A stretch of DNA of 64,000 nt from Holothuria scabra. Its lineage: Eukaryota; Echinodermata; Holothuroidea; Aspidochirotida; Holothuriidae. Below, one piece after another: positions 53,801 through 63,265 of this stretch. A program made the position numbers and the translations under genes. How positions within the stretch are numbered: the stretch's first letter is position 1; each line of letters begins with the position of its first letter. The stretch spans positions 19,051,318-19,115,317 of the forward strand of contig CM074188.1 of NCBI GenBank assembly GCA_037179385.1, read 5' to 3'. The notes under the pieces are model-generated. The model was not told the origin of the DNA and ran no database searches. It saw only the letters and a list, made by a program, of their open reading frames with translations.

Positions 53801-56681
53801 TGGAAACTGGGCCGTAAAACTCTACCTAACTAACTAACTAACTAACTGTTACTCTTAAAGGGTGATGCAATAAATCATATGCTATTGCAAGCAAACAGGA
53901 AGTACATGTTCAAGGTCATTTAAGCATACTTTTAATTGTAATGGGAAACAAAGCAGGTATATTTGTGAGTTGTTCATCGAGAAAGTCACAAAGTACTGTG
54001 CAATGGATTTATTTTTTTAAGTGAATAAATTTCAATATTTTATATCTCTGCTCAAGAATGTCCCATAAAGATGGAAGTTGAATGGTTAGAATTCATTTTA
54101 TTTCATAAAATATGTTTTGGAATTATTTTTACTTGAGGTTCAATTTAAGCAATGTGTGCACAATACCTCTTTAGGCCTACAATTTTATCAAATTTAAAGT
54201 GCATTAGCTAATGCAACACACTCTGAAATGAGAAGGGATCAAAATATCTGACAGCTTTGACAGCCTTAATGGCCATGGTGTCCAGTCGAACCATCCTATG
54301 ATATACTGCATATAGGCACAAACAAAACAGCAAAATGTTGTAATCTTTTACTGGTCACTGCAACACCACTGAGGTAGCCAGTGGATACACAGGAAAAAAA
54401 TCACATATTTAGAATATGGAAATTCCCTGCTCATGTACCGTAATCTCCACGCTTTTGCATTTACCTGCTGTTTACAACATGATTATGTATTAAATGTGTT
54501 GAACGTAGGGATTACAGTACATGAAGATGGAATTTCCACATGGTAAATGTGTGATTTTTTCCTGTGATATGACAACCAGGTACCCAGTTCCTACTTTTTG
54601 GTACCCGTGCAAACACAAGTGTGGGCACACATAGCAGAATTTGATCATATGTACGGCTCATAAGCAGTCAGTGTACAGACTTACAGTACAGTATAGTACA
54701 CAAAGTAACATTCAGTTCTGCTGTTTGTGGGGCGCCACTTGTACAAAAATGTGCATGCAGTAAATGTATTGCATACTGCATCACAAGCAAGCTGCATCAA
54801 AACAGTCACGTCTATAGTGTTTCATGAATTGCCAGTCTTCGTATCTGACAATGTTACTTTAAAACACAAAAATCTGGAAAATGTAGCAGTTGGTAGACTG
54901 TTAAAGAGTGACCAGGTATGCATAATCTAAATGAAGTTCAGTAAATTTGGGATTAGATTTTTTGTGAAAAGATCATTTAAACTTGGTGCAAAATACAAAC
55001 AATTTTGCTGCTGCATGCAAAAATCAGCGAACATGATTCATGGCGCCTTTTTAAGACTTGCATTTCCTGTGTAAGCAGTGATAGAGCTCTTTTGAAATGT
55101 TGGTTTCGTTGATGTGCTGCAACAAGAGGTCATTTACTGTTAATTCTAAGATGCACAGTTGAACTTAGGGCTGTGCACTTTCAGTTAATTCAACCTGTTA
55201 ACCAATTTTATTATCCTGCTGTAACTAGAGATTAACAGGTTGAATTAACTGAAAGTGCACAGCCCTAAGTTCAACTGTGCATCTTAGAATTATCACCTTC
55301 TCCTATCAGACATAAATAGCAAAATATCAAAGAATTTTATTTTTTGAGTAAATTTTAAAATTTCAGACATGCGATCCCTAAATTCTAGGTTTTTTATACA
55401 CAGCTTGAAATACTCAGAAAGGCTGTCTCCAGCCATCAGCTTTTAAATTCCAAAAACTTTCTTTTACACCCAGTGGTTTATATTACTGTTTTCTGAAATA
55501 GGTTAATTGCAAACCCACATACTGTACTCTCTTTGTACAGCACTATGTGAGTAAGATGGGATTTAATGACACACCAACACCAGTGTGAGCATATCGTGAG
55601 ATCTCGCATACATCTGTAAGGCTTTTAGCTCCCCAGGCCCTATAAGCTGGGGTTGTGTAATTTGTCTCCCCCCCGTTCTATCTAATAGATGGCACTTTAT
55701 AACACATTCATGTTTGTGTGTCATCAAATCTCATCTAAAGTTAAGACACCTAGGTATGTACACAGTATCTCTGACAGTAACCCAATTAGGTATCATACAT
55801 GTAAGTCGGACATGAATGCATAGCCAGTGCTTGTCAACCACATGAGAAGCTATGTGTACTGGCAGTCTGACACTGATCCAGTGTGCTAAACATGTATGCA
55901 AAGTCCTAGTCCTTAAAATCTTTTCGAATAAAAATAACACAAATATCAAAACTTGGAATGGTACATGTACAGCAAGATTATTTGTGCAGGAAAAATGTAA
56001 GTCTACATACACCAGTAGGCTGTAACTTTGCATGTAACTTCTTTTACCTTCTGATTAGAATACAGCACCCCACAAATGATTTTATGATCTTTCAATTTCT
56101 TACCTTAATGAATCTGTGGCCGGTATTTTTATTTCATTAGATGTCGAATGTTTCTTCCCCTCAGATTTTGATCCCAGGAAGCTCTTCACAATTCTTTCAC
56201 ATGGTGCAAGTGAGAAGTTTTTGCAAAATCCCTTCCGGAGGGAAGTCTCTTCAGTGTCCTTGGACAACAACGGTTTGCAATCATTTTCATCAAAGTCCTG
56301 TAAACCAACTTCACATGGAAGAGAGAGGGAAGAGTCTACAATGAAGTTTGTCCAATTAACACAAACATTTGGACTAGAACTGACCCCATATGTTGTTTGA
56401 CACATCTGGATGTTTCTTTGTAACATAGGCCAATGCTGCTGACCAAGGTGAGAGTTTATACAGCTGGTTGGTATGTTTTCCTTTTTAAGCTGGGAATTGA
56501 GTGGTACCATCGGCGAAAACTGTGACCGTTCAGAGCAATCATGTACTTTCCTGAAAACTTCACTGTCACTTTTTGTGCATGCTGGTTGAGAATGCCTAGA
56601 ACAGTAAGAACTAGAGCTTGTCACAGCTTGCTGTACCACATCACCTGCAGGAGGCACCGTCTCCCCCACTGGTGGTACCAT
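23614..56681 (-). CDS. MARCH2/MARCH3-like RING-CH membrane E3 ubiquitin ligase (4 coding exons)
   Basis: MARCH2/3 proteins are two-pass membrane ubiquitin ligases of endosomes and plasma membrane that send membrane proteins for turnover. Exons 56681-56104, 36195-35982, 35366-35151 and 23826-23614 join in phase to a 406-residue protein. Residues 1-193 are a serine-rich region I do not recognise. The RING-CH finger has ligands C203, C206, C220, C222, H230, C233, C246 and C249. Membrane segments lie near 279-300 and 317-338, followed by the family motif VSFRYH and a tail ending ATFV, a class I PDZ ligand like those of MARCH2 (TPV) and MARCH3 (TVV). Vertebrate MARCH2/3 are about 250 residues, so the N-terminus is some 150 longer. 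The start ATG has G at -3 and +4 and an in-frame stop upstream. Assignment of exon 1 rests on strand, donor, phase and absence of another host gene. It is probably ancestral to both MARCH2 and MARCH3. Confidence 0.88.
28330..28830. repeat. 91-bp minisatellite, about 5 copies
   Basis: The segment CTCCCTATCCCTAATCT recurs at 28351, 28442, 28533, 28624 and 28715, exactly 91 bp apart. Units also share GTGCCCACATACACCCTCCC and CTCTGTTCTTGACCACACTC. Copies differ at only a few positions, so the array is young. The + strand is strongly C-rich. Confidence 0.92.
32373..32653. mobile_element. TTAA-flanked miniature element, family A, best copy
   Basis: 281 bp with intact TTAA on both sides. Terminal inverted repeats are AGGCCTAATCCTCTCACCCC at the left, and at the right the complement of the same sequence with one difference. 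This is a piggyBac-like non-autonomous structure. It has no coding frame. Confidence 0.8.
33530..33622. mobile_element. TTAA family A, partial right end
   Basis: It ends GAGAGAATTAGGCCT followed by TTCAA. It shares GTTGTGGGAGGAAGTAGGTT-like interior sequence with the copy at 58211-58502. The left half is missing. Confidence 0.6.
35151..35366 (-). CDS. MARCH-like coding exon 3: two membrane segments
   Basis: Exactly 72 codons between TTATCAATAG and a GTAAGT donor. It reads WLQTPARPRDRRNMVMDVLC, then FCLLTPMVFTSAWLCLHGAH and a second hydrophobic run LGLIILASILLIIFLFWSA. This parallels the WLKDPGP, DMVCFLFITPLA and GWLCLRGA blocks of MARCH2/3. The short loop between helices is YYLTYFNNRDLEG. 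Confidence 0.95.
35982..36195 (-). CDS. MARCH-like coding exon 2: RING-CH finger
   Basis: The exon encodes the zinc-binding C4HC3 finger: CRICHEG, PCWCCGTHGYTHQKCLEKWL and CELC, in the spacing C-x2-C, C-x-C, H-x2-C, C-x2-C. Histidine in the fifth position is the RING-CH hallmark that distinguishes MARCH proteins from ordinary RING fingers. The acceptor follows TGCTTCAG. A second TTTCAG six bases on is also phase-compatible and would drop two residues (FS). The donor is GAG|GTATTT, phase 0. Confidence 0.94.
38018..38563 (+). mobile_element. TTAA family B element interrupted by a family A element
   Basis: Family B sequence runs from about 38018 (AGCAATCACCCCAACTTG) to 38219. It resumes at about 38514 with CTACTGTTTCAAAATAAGTT, the family B right interior. 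The break is filled by a 294-bp family A element. The outer ends are degraded. Confidence 0.6.
38220..38513. mobile_element. TTAA family A element nested in family B
   Basis: Ends are AGGCTTGATCCTCTCACCCC and, inverted, GGGGTGAGAGGATTAGCCCT. The interior matches the copy at 32373-32653 (GCCCCTCCCACAACTGTCTA shared). Flanking tetranucleotides are no longer exact TTAA. Confidence 0.7.
39738..39862 (+). repeat. decamer tandem array GAGCCAAACA
   Basis: About 12 units of AGCCAAACAG with a 10-bp period, preceded by GTAAAACATGGACA. Because 10 is not a multiple of 3, all frames stay open and give repeated LFGSVWLCLA-like peptides; these are artefacts of the repeat. Confidence 0.9.
39925..40045 (-). 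mobile_element. SINE with tRNA-like head
   Basis: On the - strand it contains TGGTCTAGGTGGTAGACATT (A-box-like), CTGACTGGGAGGTCAGA and GGTCATACCAAAGACTCT (degenerate B box). The same head-to-body order is seen on the - strand near 58145-57890. The body is not clearly present. Confidence 0.5.
40305..40800. repeat. decamer arrays around a palindromic core, duplicated
   Basis: Three blocks of TTTGGCTCTG-type decamers are present. Two of them (40342 and 40561) run into CCATGTTTTACAAATTTGAA and GGGAACCATTTGTAAAACATGG, so the core is a long palindrome with inverse decamers on its far side. The intervening CCATTAAATAACTTT...GTTATGGGTGTAGTT segment is also duplicated, giving a unit of about 219 bp. 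The third block ends in a degenerate core. Confidence 0.8.
40893..40988. repeat. 36-bp inverted repeat (hairpin)
   Basis: The left arm GTTCCACAAAGAGTTACGCA continues to 40928. The right arm 40953-40988 is its complement with 34 of 36 matches and a 24-bp loop. It is probably a miniature foldback element. Confidence 0.85.
41419..41670 (-). mobile_element. TTAA family B element, reverse copy
   Basis: 252 bp with TTAA at both ends. It starts AGGTAAAGAGCAGTCCCCCC and ends GGGATGACTGCTCCTGCCGT. The interior matches copies 1 and 2 in reverse (TCACGTGACTCCCAACAGCC). Confidence 0.78.
44537..44825. mobile_element. miniature element with 25-bp terminal inverted repeats
   Basis: Left end TCCCCTTTCTGGCATACTGA plus CGAAT; the right end is its complement with one mismatch. 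TCACTATGCCAAAACTGCC and TCACTATGCCAATTTGCC near the right end are subterminal repeats. No clear target duplication. The 113-aa + strand ORF at 44588-44929 runs out of the element and is not a gene. Confidence 0.7.
48000..50700 (+). other. T/G-rich segment of unknown origin
   Basis: The + strand is visibly rich in T and G over more than 2 kb, with overlapping short frames and no recognisable protein on either strand. It could be a decayed retroelement (its - strand is A/C-rich) or non-coding transcribed sequence. No ends were identified. Confidence 0.35.
48021..48054. repeat. GC-rich hairpin
   Basis: AGTTGCGGTGCCTGC pairs with GCAGGCAACCGCAACT with a 3-base loop and one bulge. It is far more GC-rich than its surroundings. 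It may be an end of a decayed repeat. Confidence 0.6.
51871..52115 (+). mobile_element. TTAA family B element
   Basis: 245 bp between TTAA sites. Ends are AGGGCAGGAGCAGTCATCAC and GGACTGCTCTTTACCT. The interior ATGATTGGCTGTTGAGGGTC is nearly identical to copy 1. Confidence 0.78.
52721..52840. mobile_element. 120-bp hAT-like miniature element
   Basis: Ends CAGGGTTGT and ACAACCCTG. An internal palindrome centres on AAAATCATGATTTTAATCAT. The flanking octamers TCCATTAA and TCCATAAG match at 6 of 8 positions, as expected for an aged hAT target duplication. Confidence 0.65.
53670..53848 (+). mobile_element. SINE, 3' body and CTAA tail
   Basis: GCAATGGAGTAAGGAAACAA, GAGCCACAACTGGAAAAAAG, CTTGACTTGAACCAACAGGT and a (CTAA)n tail. 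The same body in reverse occurs at 57890-58145. The tRNA-like head is weak here. Confidence 0.65.
54392..54562. mobile_element. imperfect 58-bp inverted repeat element
   Basis: Left arm GGAAAAAAATCACATATTTA onward to about 54450; the right arm from 54504 is its complement with roughly 48 of 58 matching. The outermost bases are CAGGAAAAAA and TTTTTTCCTG. A foldback miniature element is likely. Confidence 0.6.
55141..55292. repeat. perfect 61-bp inverted repeat with 30-bp loop
   Basis: The left arm 55141-55201 starts TAATTCTAAGATGCACAGTT. The right arm 55232-55292 is its exact complement over 61 bases by eye. Perfect arms imply a recent insertion or ongoing conversion. Confidence 0.93.
56104..56681 (-). 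CDS. MARCH-like coding exon 1: long N-terminal region
   Basis: The 192 codons begin at ATG 56681 (GAAATGG context, in-frame TAA about 24 bases upstream) and end at AAG|GTAAGA, leaving two bases of a codon. The protein starts MVPPVGETVPPAGDVVQQAV and is rich in Ser, with scattered Cys and Lys. No domain is recognised. The phase matches the RING-CH exon exactly (AG|T, serine). A 19.9-kb intron separates them, so an undetected extra exon is possible. A CCAG about 30 bases upstream of the ATG may be an acceptor for a 5' untranslated exon. Confidence 0.72.
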
Positions 56682-57889
56682 TTCAATTCTTTTGTTTTTT
56701 TACTGGCAGTAAGTTTCCAAAAGGAGCCCAAAGCTAAAAGGACCAGAGGGATGCACAAAGAAGCTTCTCCTCATGAGGGCAGCAACAACTGATTTGATCA
56801 TATGAAGCTGGCTTACAACTTGAAACAAAGAACTTGCAATTCATGCCTGAAAAACAGAAGGAAGGAAAGAGATTGGAAAACAGGATGTCTAGTGATCACA
56901 TATATGTATGCCCGCCACACAGTATCACCCAGACAATTATTATTGATCAGACAACTGTACATGGAACCACCTGATACCTTAAAACAACCCAGAAGGGAAA
57001 CATGTTCAAAATGTGAAAATTATGTGCAAAAACTTCCTTCTCTAGCATTTAGTTTTGTTGAAAGTACATGGAACCATGCACATGCTATTCTGTCAGTCTA
57101 TGGATCAAAGCATGTGAACGTTTAAATAACACCTTGTCTGGGAAGCCAGACATGTTAATTTTTCATCCCTGATAATTTAGAACTGTGGGTTTGGTTTCAG
57201 GACGAGGAAATGAAAGGATGGATTTGCTGTGGATCAGTAGAGAGAAGGTTTACAGCAGACGGCTGAGATAATAAAGTGTAGAAAAGGAAAATGTGTCATT
57301 CTCATTTAATCATGAAAATGACACAGTAATAAAATGGGTGTGACACACTGTAGTCTGTAGCAGTCATCACTGATCTGATTTAGTGTAGCATATTAAACCC
57401 TCTTTTTGAGACACACAATCCAAATTCCAAACTCACCAATGTTGCAATGCTGGAGATATCAATTTTAGGAAAAACAATAAAGTAACAATTAATTAGAATT
57501 TGAGGTTCAAACTAGATGCTAGAACTATTAAGTTAGATCACATCAAATGAAAAATGATAATATATCACACACATATCACAAACTACACGATTATCTAAAA
57601 TATGAGAACCTGTCCTAAAATTCTAGTACCATGAATTGAGTGCATAACTGTACATCATGTGGTGGTTATTTAATATTATTTATGCATGGTATGCATTAAC
57701 CTGAGGAGAACTGTGGCAAATCAAATGATTATGCCCACTAACACTGAATGGCAAGGAGCACTGATTTACACTCTAAGAGGATTTTAAAGACACCAGATAC
57801 TGCTGATTTAAGCAGGTCAACAGAGGCACAGAATTAAATCATTCTAAGTTGTTAAATTATAAATAAATGACTGAGCATCAGTCATGGCT

Positions 57890-58145
57890 TTTCTTAGTTG
57901 CTGTAGTTAGATGGAGTTTTACAGCCCAGTTTCCATCCAACCATCTGGTTCAAATAGAGCCGGCCACAGCCTTTTTCCAGTTGTGGCTCACTGGATCGTT
58001 TTCCCTACTCCATTGCCTATGCCAAGCACCAAGTGCAATCGCAGTAGCTTCTGTTTTCAAAGTCTTCGGTATGATCCGCTGCTCCTCTACCTCCCAACTG
58101 CATGCTCTACCACTTAAGCATGTGGTCAGGTTCTTAGCTGCTGTA
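57890..58145 (-). mobile_element. SINE, most complete copy, tRNA-like head
   Basis: On the - strand it begins with a head containing TTAAGTGGTAGAGCATGCAG (good A box) and GCGGATCATACCGAAGAC (degenerate B box). The body follows: GGCAATGGAGTAGGGAAAAC, GAGCCACAACTGGAAAAAGG, AACTGGGCTGTAAAACTCCA. It ends in CTAAC-rich sequence. The box order is that of a Pol III promoter. Confidence 0.7.
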
Positions 58146-58210
58146 GGATGGTAAAGATAGTTGCCAAGGAAGTTGTCCTTGTGGGTAAATTTATGCTTAT
58201 TCTTCTTTAA

Positions 58211-58502
58211 AGGGCCAAACCTTTCACCCCAGACTACAATTTTGGTACGTGGGTACCAAAATTATCAATTGGCTTAGCTCTTTGATTGACAGCTAATTCA
58301 AACAATGCAGAGTGCCAAAGCTTATATTACACAGCATGAACGGTACTGAGAGTGTTCTGGTTATACAAATTGAGTTTTACTATACTCCACCCTGACGCAA
58401 TAAACTGAAATTCATCCTAATCCAGACACAGACAATTGTGGGAGAGGATTAAGTAAGAAGGTTAGGAGAATTGGTACTGTTTGGGGTGAGAGAACTGGGC
58501 CT
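58211..58502. mobile_element. TTAA family A element
   Basis: 292 bp flanked by TTAA on both sides. Ends AGGGCCAAACCTTTCACCCC and, inverted, GGGGTGAGAGAACTGGGCCT. Interior orientation is opposite to that at 32373, judging by the GTGGGAGAGGATTAAG segment near its right end. Confidence 0.72.
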
Positions 58503-59059
58503 TTAAAAGGATTAGGTCAACTGCTTCATGTACTCAGGACCTTAGCATGGACAAAATCCTCTGGGGAGTTGGACCATAAAAATGTTTAAATTGGTTAAAA
58601 ACAGTTATTATATACAATGATCATTGGACATAATTAATATTACTTTAATACTAATATGCCAAAACATTAACATTTCAGTTTTGAAATCTTCAAGATCTAA
58701 TACTGTACATGTGTAGTGTAAATACCTCTGCAGTGGACACATATTCAGAAAAGTGAAAAATATGAGAACCACTTTGCAGCTGGCATGAATGATAACGTAT
58801 TTATTGTTATGAAAACTTATTTCAAGAGGATGACATGTCCAGTTGTGAGGGGTTAATCTTCCAGGAGGCCTTCACCAGTGCAACAGTAAAGAGCATTTAG
58901 AAAACAAAAAGAGGATAGCAAATTATCAAAGAAATAACCAGAATGCAAAAATGCATTGAGGTTTGGATAAAACATAAATGTTCCATTTCAAAGAATGCCA
59001 TCATGCACCATTATCTTCTTCTCATTCAAATGTTATACTAGCATGTTCAAAGAATAATT

Positions 59060-60823
59060 TTGTCATTCCACATGACCTTTTGACCTCCATAAAATCATAC
59101 ATAGGTAGACAGACAAGCAGACAGACAAATGGACAAACAGCTATCTTGAAAGATTATATCTAAAAAGGTTTCCAGACTTTGACCCCTGGAGACCCCAGAT
59201 GACCTTTCATCTCTGCCAAACACAATGAGGACCATCTTCTGACCATAAAGCATCCACATACCCAAATGTGAAATCCATCCAAGTTTCCTATCTTGAGATC
59301 TTGCATAAGCAGGATTTTCAGACTTTGACCAGCAAAGACCCCAGATGACCTTTGACATCCATCAAAAACATAAGGAACCATCTCCTGACCATAATGCATC
59401 CACATACTAAATGGGAAATCTATCCAAGCTTCCTAACTTGAGATACAGTGTTAACCAGATTTTCAAATTTTGACCCCCGGTGACCCCAGATGACCTTTGA
59501 CCTCCGTCAAAAACGATAGGGGCCATCTACTGAACATAACGCATCCACAAACTACAAACTAAATATGAAATCTATCCAAGCTTCCACCCTTGAGATATCA
59601 TTTTAACAAGATTTTCAGACTTTGACCCCCGGTGACCCCAGATGACCTTTGACCTCCGCCAAAAGCAATAGGAACAATCTACTGAGTATAACGCATCCAC
59701 ATACTAAATATGAAATCTATCCAAGTTTCCTACCTTGAGATAGCATGTTTACGAGATTTTCAGACTTTGACCCCTGGTGACCCCAGGTGACCTTTGACCT
59801 GCCACAAAAAAATAGGAACCATCTACTGACTATAACGCATCCACAAACTAAATGTGAAGTCTATCCAAGCTTCCACCCTTGAGATATCATTTTAACAAGC
59901 TTTTCAGACTTTGACCCCCGGTGACCCCAGATGACCTTTGACCTCCCACAAAAAAAAACCCATCTACTGACTATAACGCATCCACATACTAAATGTGAAG
60001 TCTATCCAAGCTTCCACCCTTGAGATACCATTTTAACAAGTTTTTCAGACTTTGACCCCCGGTGACCCCAGATGACCTTTGACCTCCGCCAAAGGCAATA
60101 GGAACAATCTACTGACTATAACGCATCCACATACTAAATATGAAATCTATCCAAGCTTCCTACCTTGAGATATTGTGTTAATGAGATTTTCAGACTTTGA
60201 CCCCTGGTGACCCCAGGTGACCTTTGACCTGCCACAAAAAAAATAGGAACCATCTACTGACTATAACGCATCCATAAACTAAATGTGAAGTTTATCCAAG
60301 CTTCCACCCTTGAGATATCATTTTAACAAGCTTTTCAGACTTTGACCCCTGGTGACCCCAGGTGACCTTTGAACTCCGCCAAAGGCAATAGGAACAATCT
60401 ACTGACTATAACGCATCCACATATCAAATATGAAATCTATCCAAGTTTCTTACCTTGAGATATCGCATTAACAAGGTTTTCAGACTTTCACCCCCGGTGA
60501 CCCCTGATGAACTTTGACCTCTGCTAAAAACAATAGGGGCCATTTACTGACTATAACGCATCCACATACTGAATATGGAATCTATCCAAGCTTCCTATCT
60601 TGAGATATTGTGTTAACGAGATTTTCAGACTTTGACCCCTGGTGACCCCAGGTGACCTTTGACCTCCACCAAAAAAATAGGGTTCTTTCCCTCAATATGG
60701 TTCATCTATGGACCAAGTTTGAAAACTGTCAGTCTTGAGATATCGTGTTAACAAGCAAAGTGTCACAAACGGACACACACACATACACATACACACATAC
60801 ATACACACATACACACGCACGCC
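59060..60823 (-). repeat. AGGTCA-type array with TG leader (array 4, reverse orientation)
   Basis: About eleven units of roughly 146 bp. On the + strand they read CAGACTTTGACCCCCGGTGA, CCCAGATGACCTTTGACCTC, ACTATAACGCATCCACATAC and TCTATCCAAGCTTCC. Most contain TGACCTTTGACCT, the complement of a perfect DR1. On the - strand the leader is a TG microsatellite (60770-60822) then GTGACACTTTGCTTGTTAAC, as in arrays 1 and 3. Confidence 0.85.
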
Positions 60824-61530
60824 ATCATGAATGCATTGGTTTCTCTTATCATCGAAACCAAAAAGCATAAGAAAGTACGAGTTAAAACAAAATGAAGACT
60901 GAAAGCATTCAAAGAAAACAGTAGAAAGCAAAGAAACTTGCAAAAAAAATTAAAGAATACAGAGTTGATCATGAATGATAAAAATATAAGTACGTAAAAA
61001 GGACAAAACTTTACACGTAAAATGCACAAAATTAAGACGGAAAAATAAAAATCATGAATATAAAATTTATTGCTTGTCTTTGCACTTTTTGTTTCATTAG
61101 GTAGGACTTTCCATTTTTTTGCTGCAATGTGAGAAATCTTTTCCTGTGGAGGGTACATGGGATTTCCCCCAGTTATAGCTGGAGCCCAAATGATGCCACT
61201 GACCTTACACCATACAGTAGATATCTGTCCCATGAGTTTAATCAAACAATTCTTTCATTTTAACCACTGACAATCATTTTTAAGTGGACAGATTGAAGGG
61301 AAGTATGCCCACCCAAGTCCAACAAAAAGGCTGATTGACCTTTCGCCTTAACTAGCACCTAGAATTATTTGGATACACTTTCGAACCTTTTTAACACAAA
61401 GAGTATTACACATGAGGGGGGTGACCCTGCCAAGCCGAACTAAAGCCATTCACCCATTCTTTACATATGGTGAAAACAAACCTTAGGCGGCATGTTTTAA
61501 CACACTAAAGTGCCCACCCCATACCTTGTC

Positions 61531-62758
61531 CAGGGTTCCCAGCTTTTCAAGAAAATAAAAGTCCATGATTTTTCCATGATGAAATTTCATAATTCCACGA
61601 TTTTTTAAGCAGAGCGCCACCATTGGTTGGCACGGAGCAGAGAAAAAATTTTGGAAAATTAGACCCCTCAGATGGCCCAAAATTACGTTTTCATGCTTGT
61701 AAAGAAAATCTACACATGCAGTCTTTATGTTTAGCTTTTCTTTGCAATAAGAAAAAAATTAGGAACATGCTAAGGTAATCAGAAAATTACCATGTAAAAT
61801 GTACTGTACTACCACTGTTAGGCCTATATTAAATGGTCTTTAATAATTCTTTTCGGGAAACTATACTAAATGGAATTGAAAAATATGCTAATGCTACTCT
61901 ATTGTGACTCTTGGCTGAAGTAAAGATCCACTAAATTGATGAAATTGTCTGTGAATGCTCAAACTTCCATCTGTTAACGATTTTAGCCCTAACTTATTTT
62001 GAGTTATAAATAGCAAACTATTTCTCACCACACCCGACCACCCTCCACTCCCCTGTCCCCGTCTTGTACGTCTATGCCGGCCGAGGAAGGAGTCTAAGGG
62101 GTGGCCCCTCTCCCTTGAAAATTCTTGAAAAGGGAGCTGTCCTTAGAGGCAATCAGGGCCACCAGGGAGTTCCAGAATCTACCTTTTCAGGTAAAATTTG
62201 GAATTTGACAGAATTTGCCTATTTGTAGGAGTTAAAAAAAATTGACATCACTGAGGAGCTTTGCAGAGACAATCTTCCCCCTTTGAAAATATTTGAGAAA
62301 TTGGCTGTCCTTATATGTGTATACATAATATTGTGGTTGAATCCTTGCATCCAACTTAAATAGAACTTAATCAAAAATATACAAAACAATTTGCAGGACA
62401 ATCATTTTAGTGCTATTTTTGGAACCTTTATGTGGGGTACGTTAAGACTGGAATTCCAAAGAATTCCAACCTTATGTGGGGTACACTATGTACTTTTCCT
62501 TTTACATAATAGTGTTAGCTCAGGCAACATTATGATGTGATAGTAGAAATAGTTCTGAGGGCAGGGGGCACTACTACCTTTTGGCTTTTTAGGCTGAGAA
62601 GCTAAATTAGTTCATGTACCACAAAAAACCCCAACAGCCGTTAAATTCTTCAGCGTTTGTCTTTGGCTAATCAAATTCCATGACTTTTCCAGGATTTAAA
62701 GCACCTTTTTTTAATTCCATGACTTTTTCAGGTTTTCCAGGTATGGCTTGGAACCCTG
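61531..62758. mobile_element. hAT-like relic, about 1.2 kb
   Basis: Termini CAGGGTTCC and GGAACCCTG. Both subterminal regions carry AAAAGTCCATGATTTTTCCA-like or GTCATGGAATT motifs in inverted orientation. The inside has no long reading frame. The target duplication is not clear, although CATACCTTGTC occurs near both ends. Confidence 0.5.
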
Positions 62759-62866
62759 TTGTCCTCCCCTAAAACCGCATACCTTGTCCTTCCCTAAAAG
62801 CCTACAATTTTTTATACATTGCTGATTACAATGCTAGAAATTTGCATAACAGAGATTATAGTTTAG

Positions 62867-63073
62867 CAAGTCACTGTCAATGAGATATCAATTTTTCTTT
62901 TAAAGGGTCCCATCCTCAAACACCCCAGACCCCCAGGCAAGTCACTGTCAATGAGATATCAATTTTTCTTTTAAAGGGTCCCATCCTCAAACACCCCAGA
63001 CCCCAGGCAAATCACTGCCAATGAGATATCAATTTTTCTTTTAAAGGGTCCCATCCTCAAACACCCCAGACCC
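62867..63073. repeat. three tandem copies of a ~71-bp unit
   Basis: CAAGTCACTGTCAATGAGAT begins at 62867 and 62938, with a variant at 63008. Each copy continues with TCTTTTAAAGGGTCCCATCC and TCAAACACCCCAGACCCC. Near-identical copies indicate a recent triplication. Confidence 0.9.
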
Positions 63074-63204
63074 TGCAGGAGGACTTTGGAACTGCACCTG
63101 GGTACTTTGTTCCAAAGGAATCTGGGAAAGCAATGACAAAAGTTGAGCCATACAAAGGGTGTATCAGCTTACAACCCGGGCCGTTTCTGATTGTAAGACA
63201 TGGA

Positions 63205-63265
63205 ACCAGGGGAAGAGGTAAAAGATGAGGAAGATGAAGAGGAAGAGGAGGATGAAGAGGAATGA
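63205..63265 (+). repeat. purine-rich GAA/GAG/GAT tract
   Basis: A low-complexity GAAGAGGAGGATGAAGAGGA stretch. It reads as acidic residues on the + strand and polyserine on the - strand (part of a 101-codon frame at 63169-63474). Neither frame has other support. Confidence 0.7.

Larger units (their letters stand above)
36196..56103 (-). other. MARCH-like intron 1 (19.9 kb)
   Basis: No exon compatible with the flanking phase could be supported. It contains nested TTAA elements, the decamer foldback cluster, a SINE head, several hairpin elements, a SINE, a hAT-like element and a T/G-rich segment at 48000-50700, each listed separately. Confidence 0.65.

Noticed and set aside
56541..57125. Two + strand frames near the MARCH-like first exon (56541-56792 and 56802-57125)
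   Set aside because: The first overlaps the - strand coding exon with better start context and splice donor on that strand. The second has no recognised domain or splice support.
60763..61245. 160-codon - strand frame
   Set aside because: Its C-terminal part is translated TG microsatellite and the rest is T-rich low-complexity sequence. No recognised domain and no splice context.
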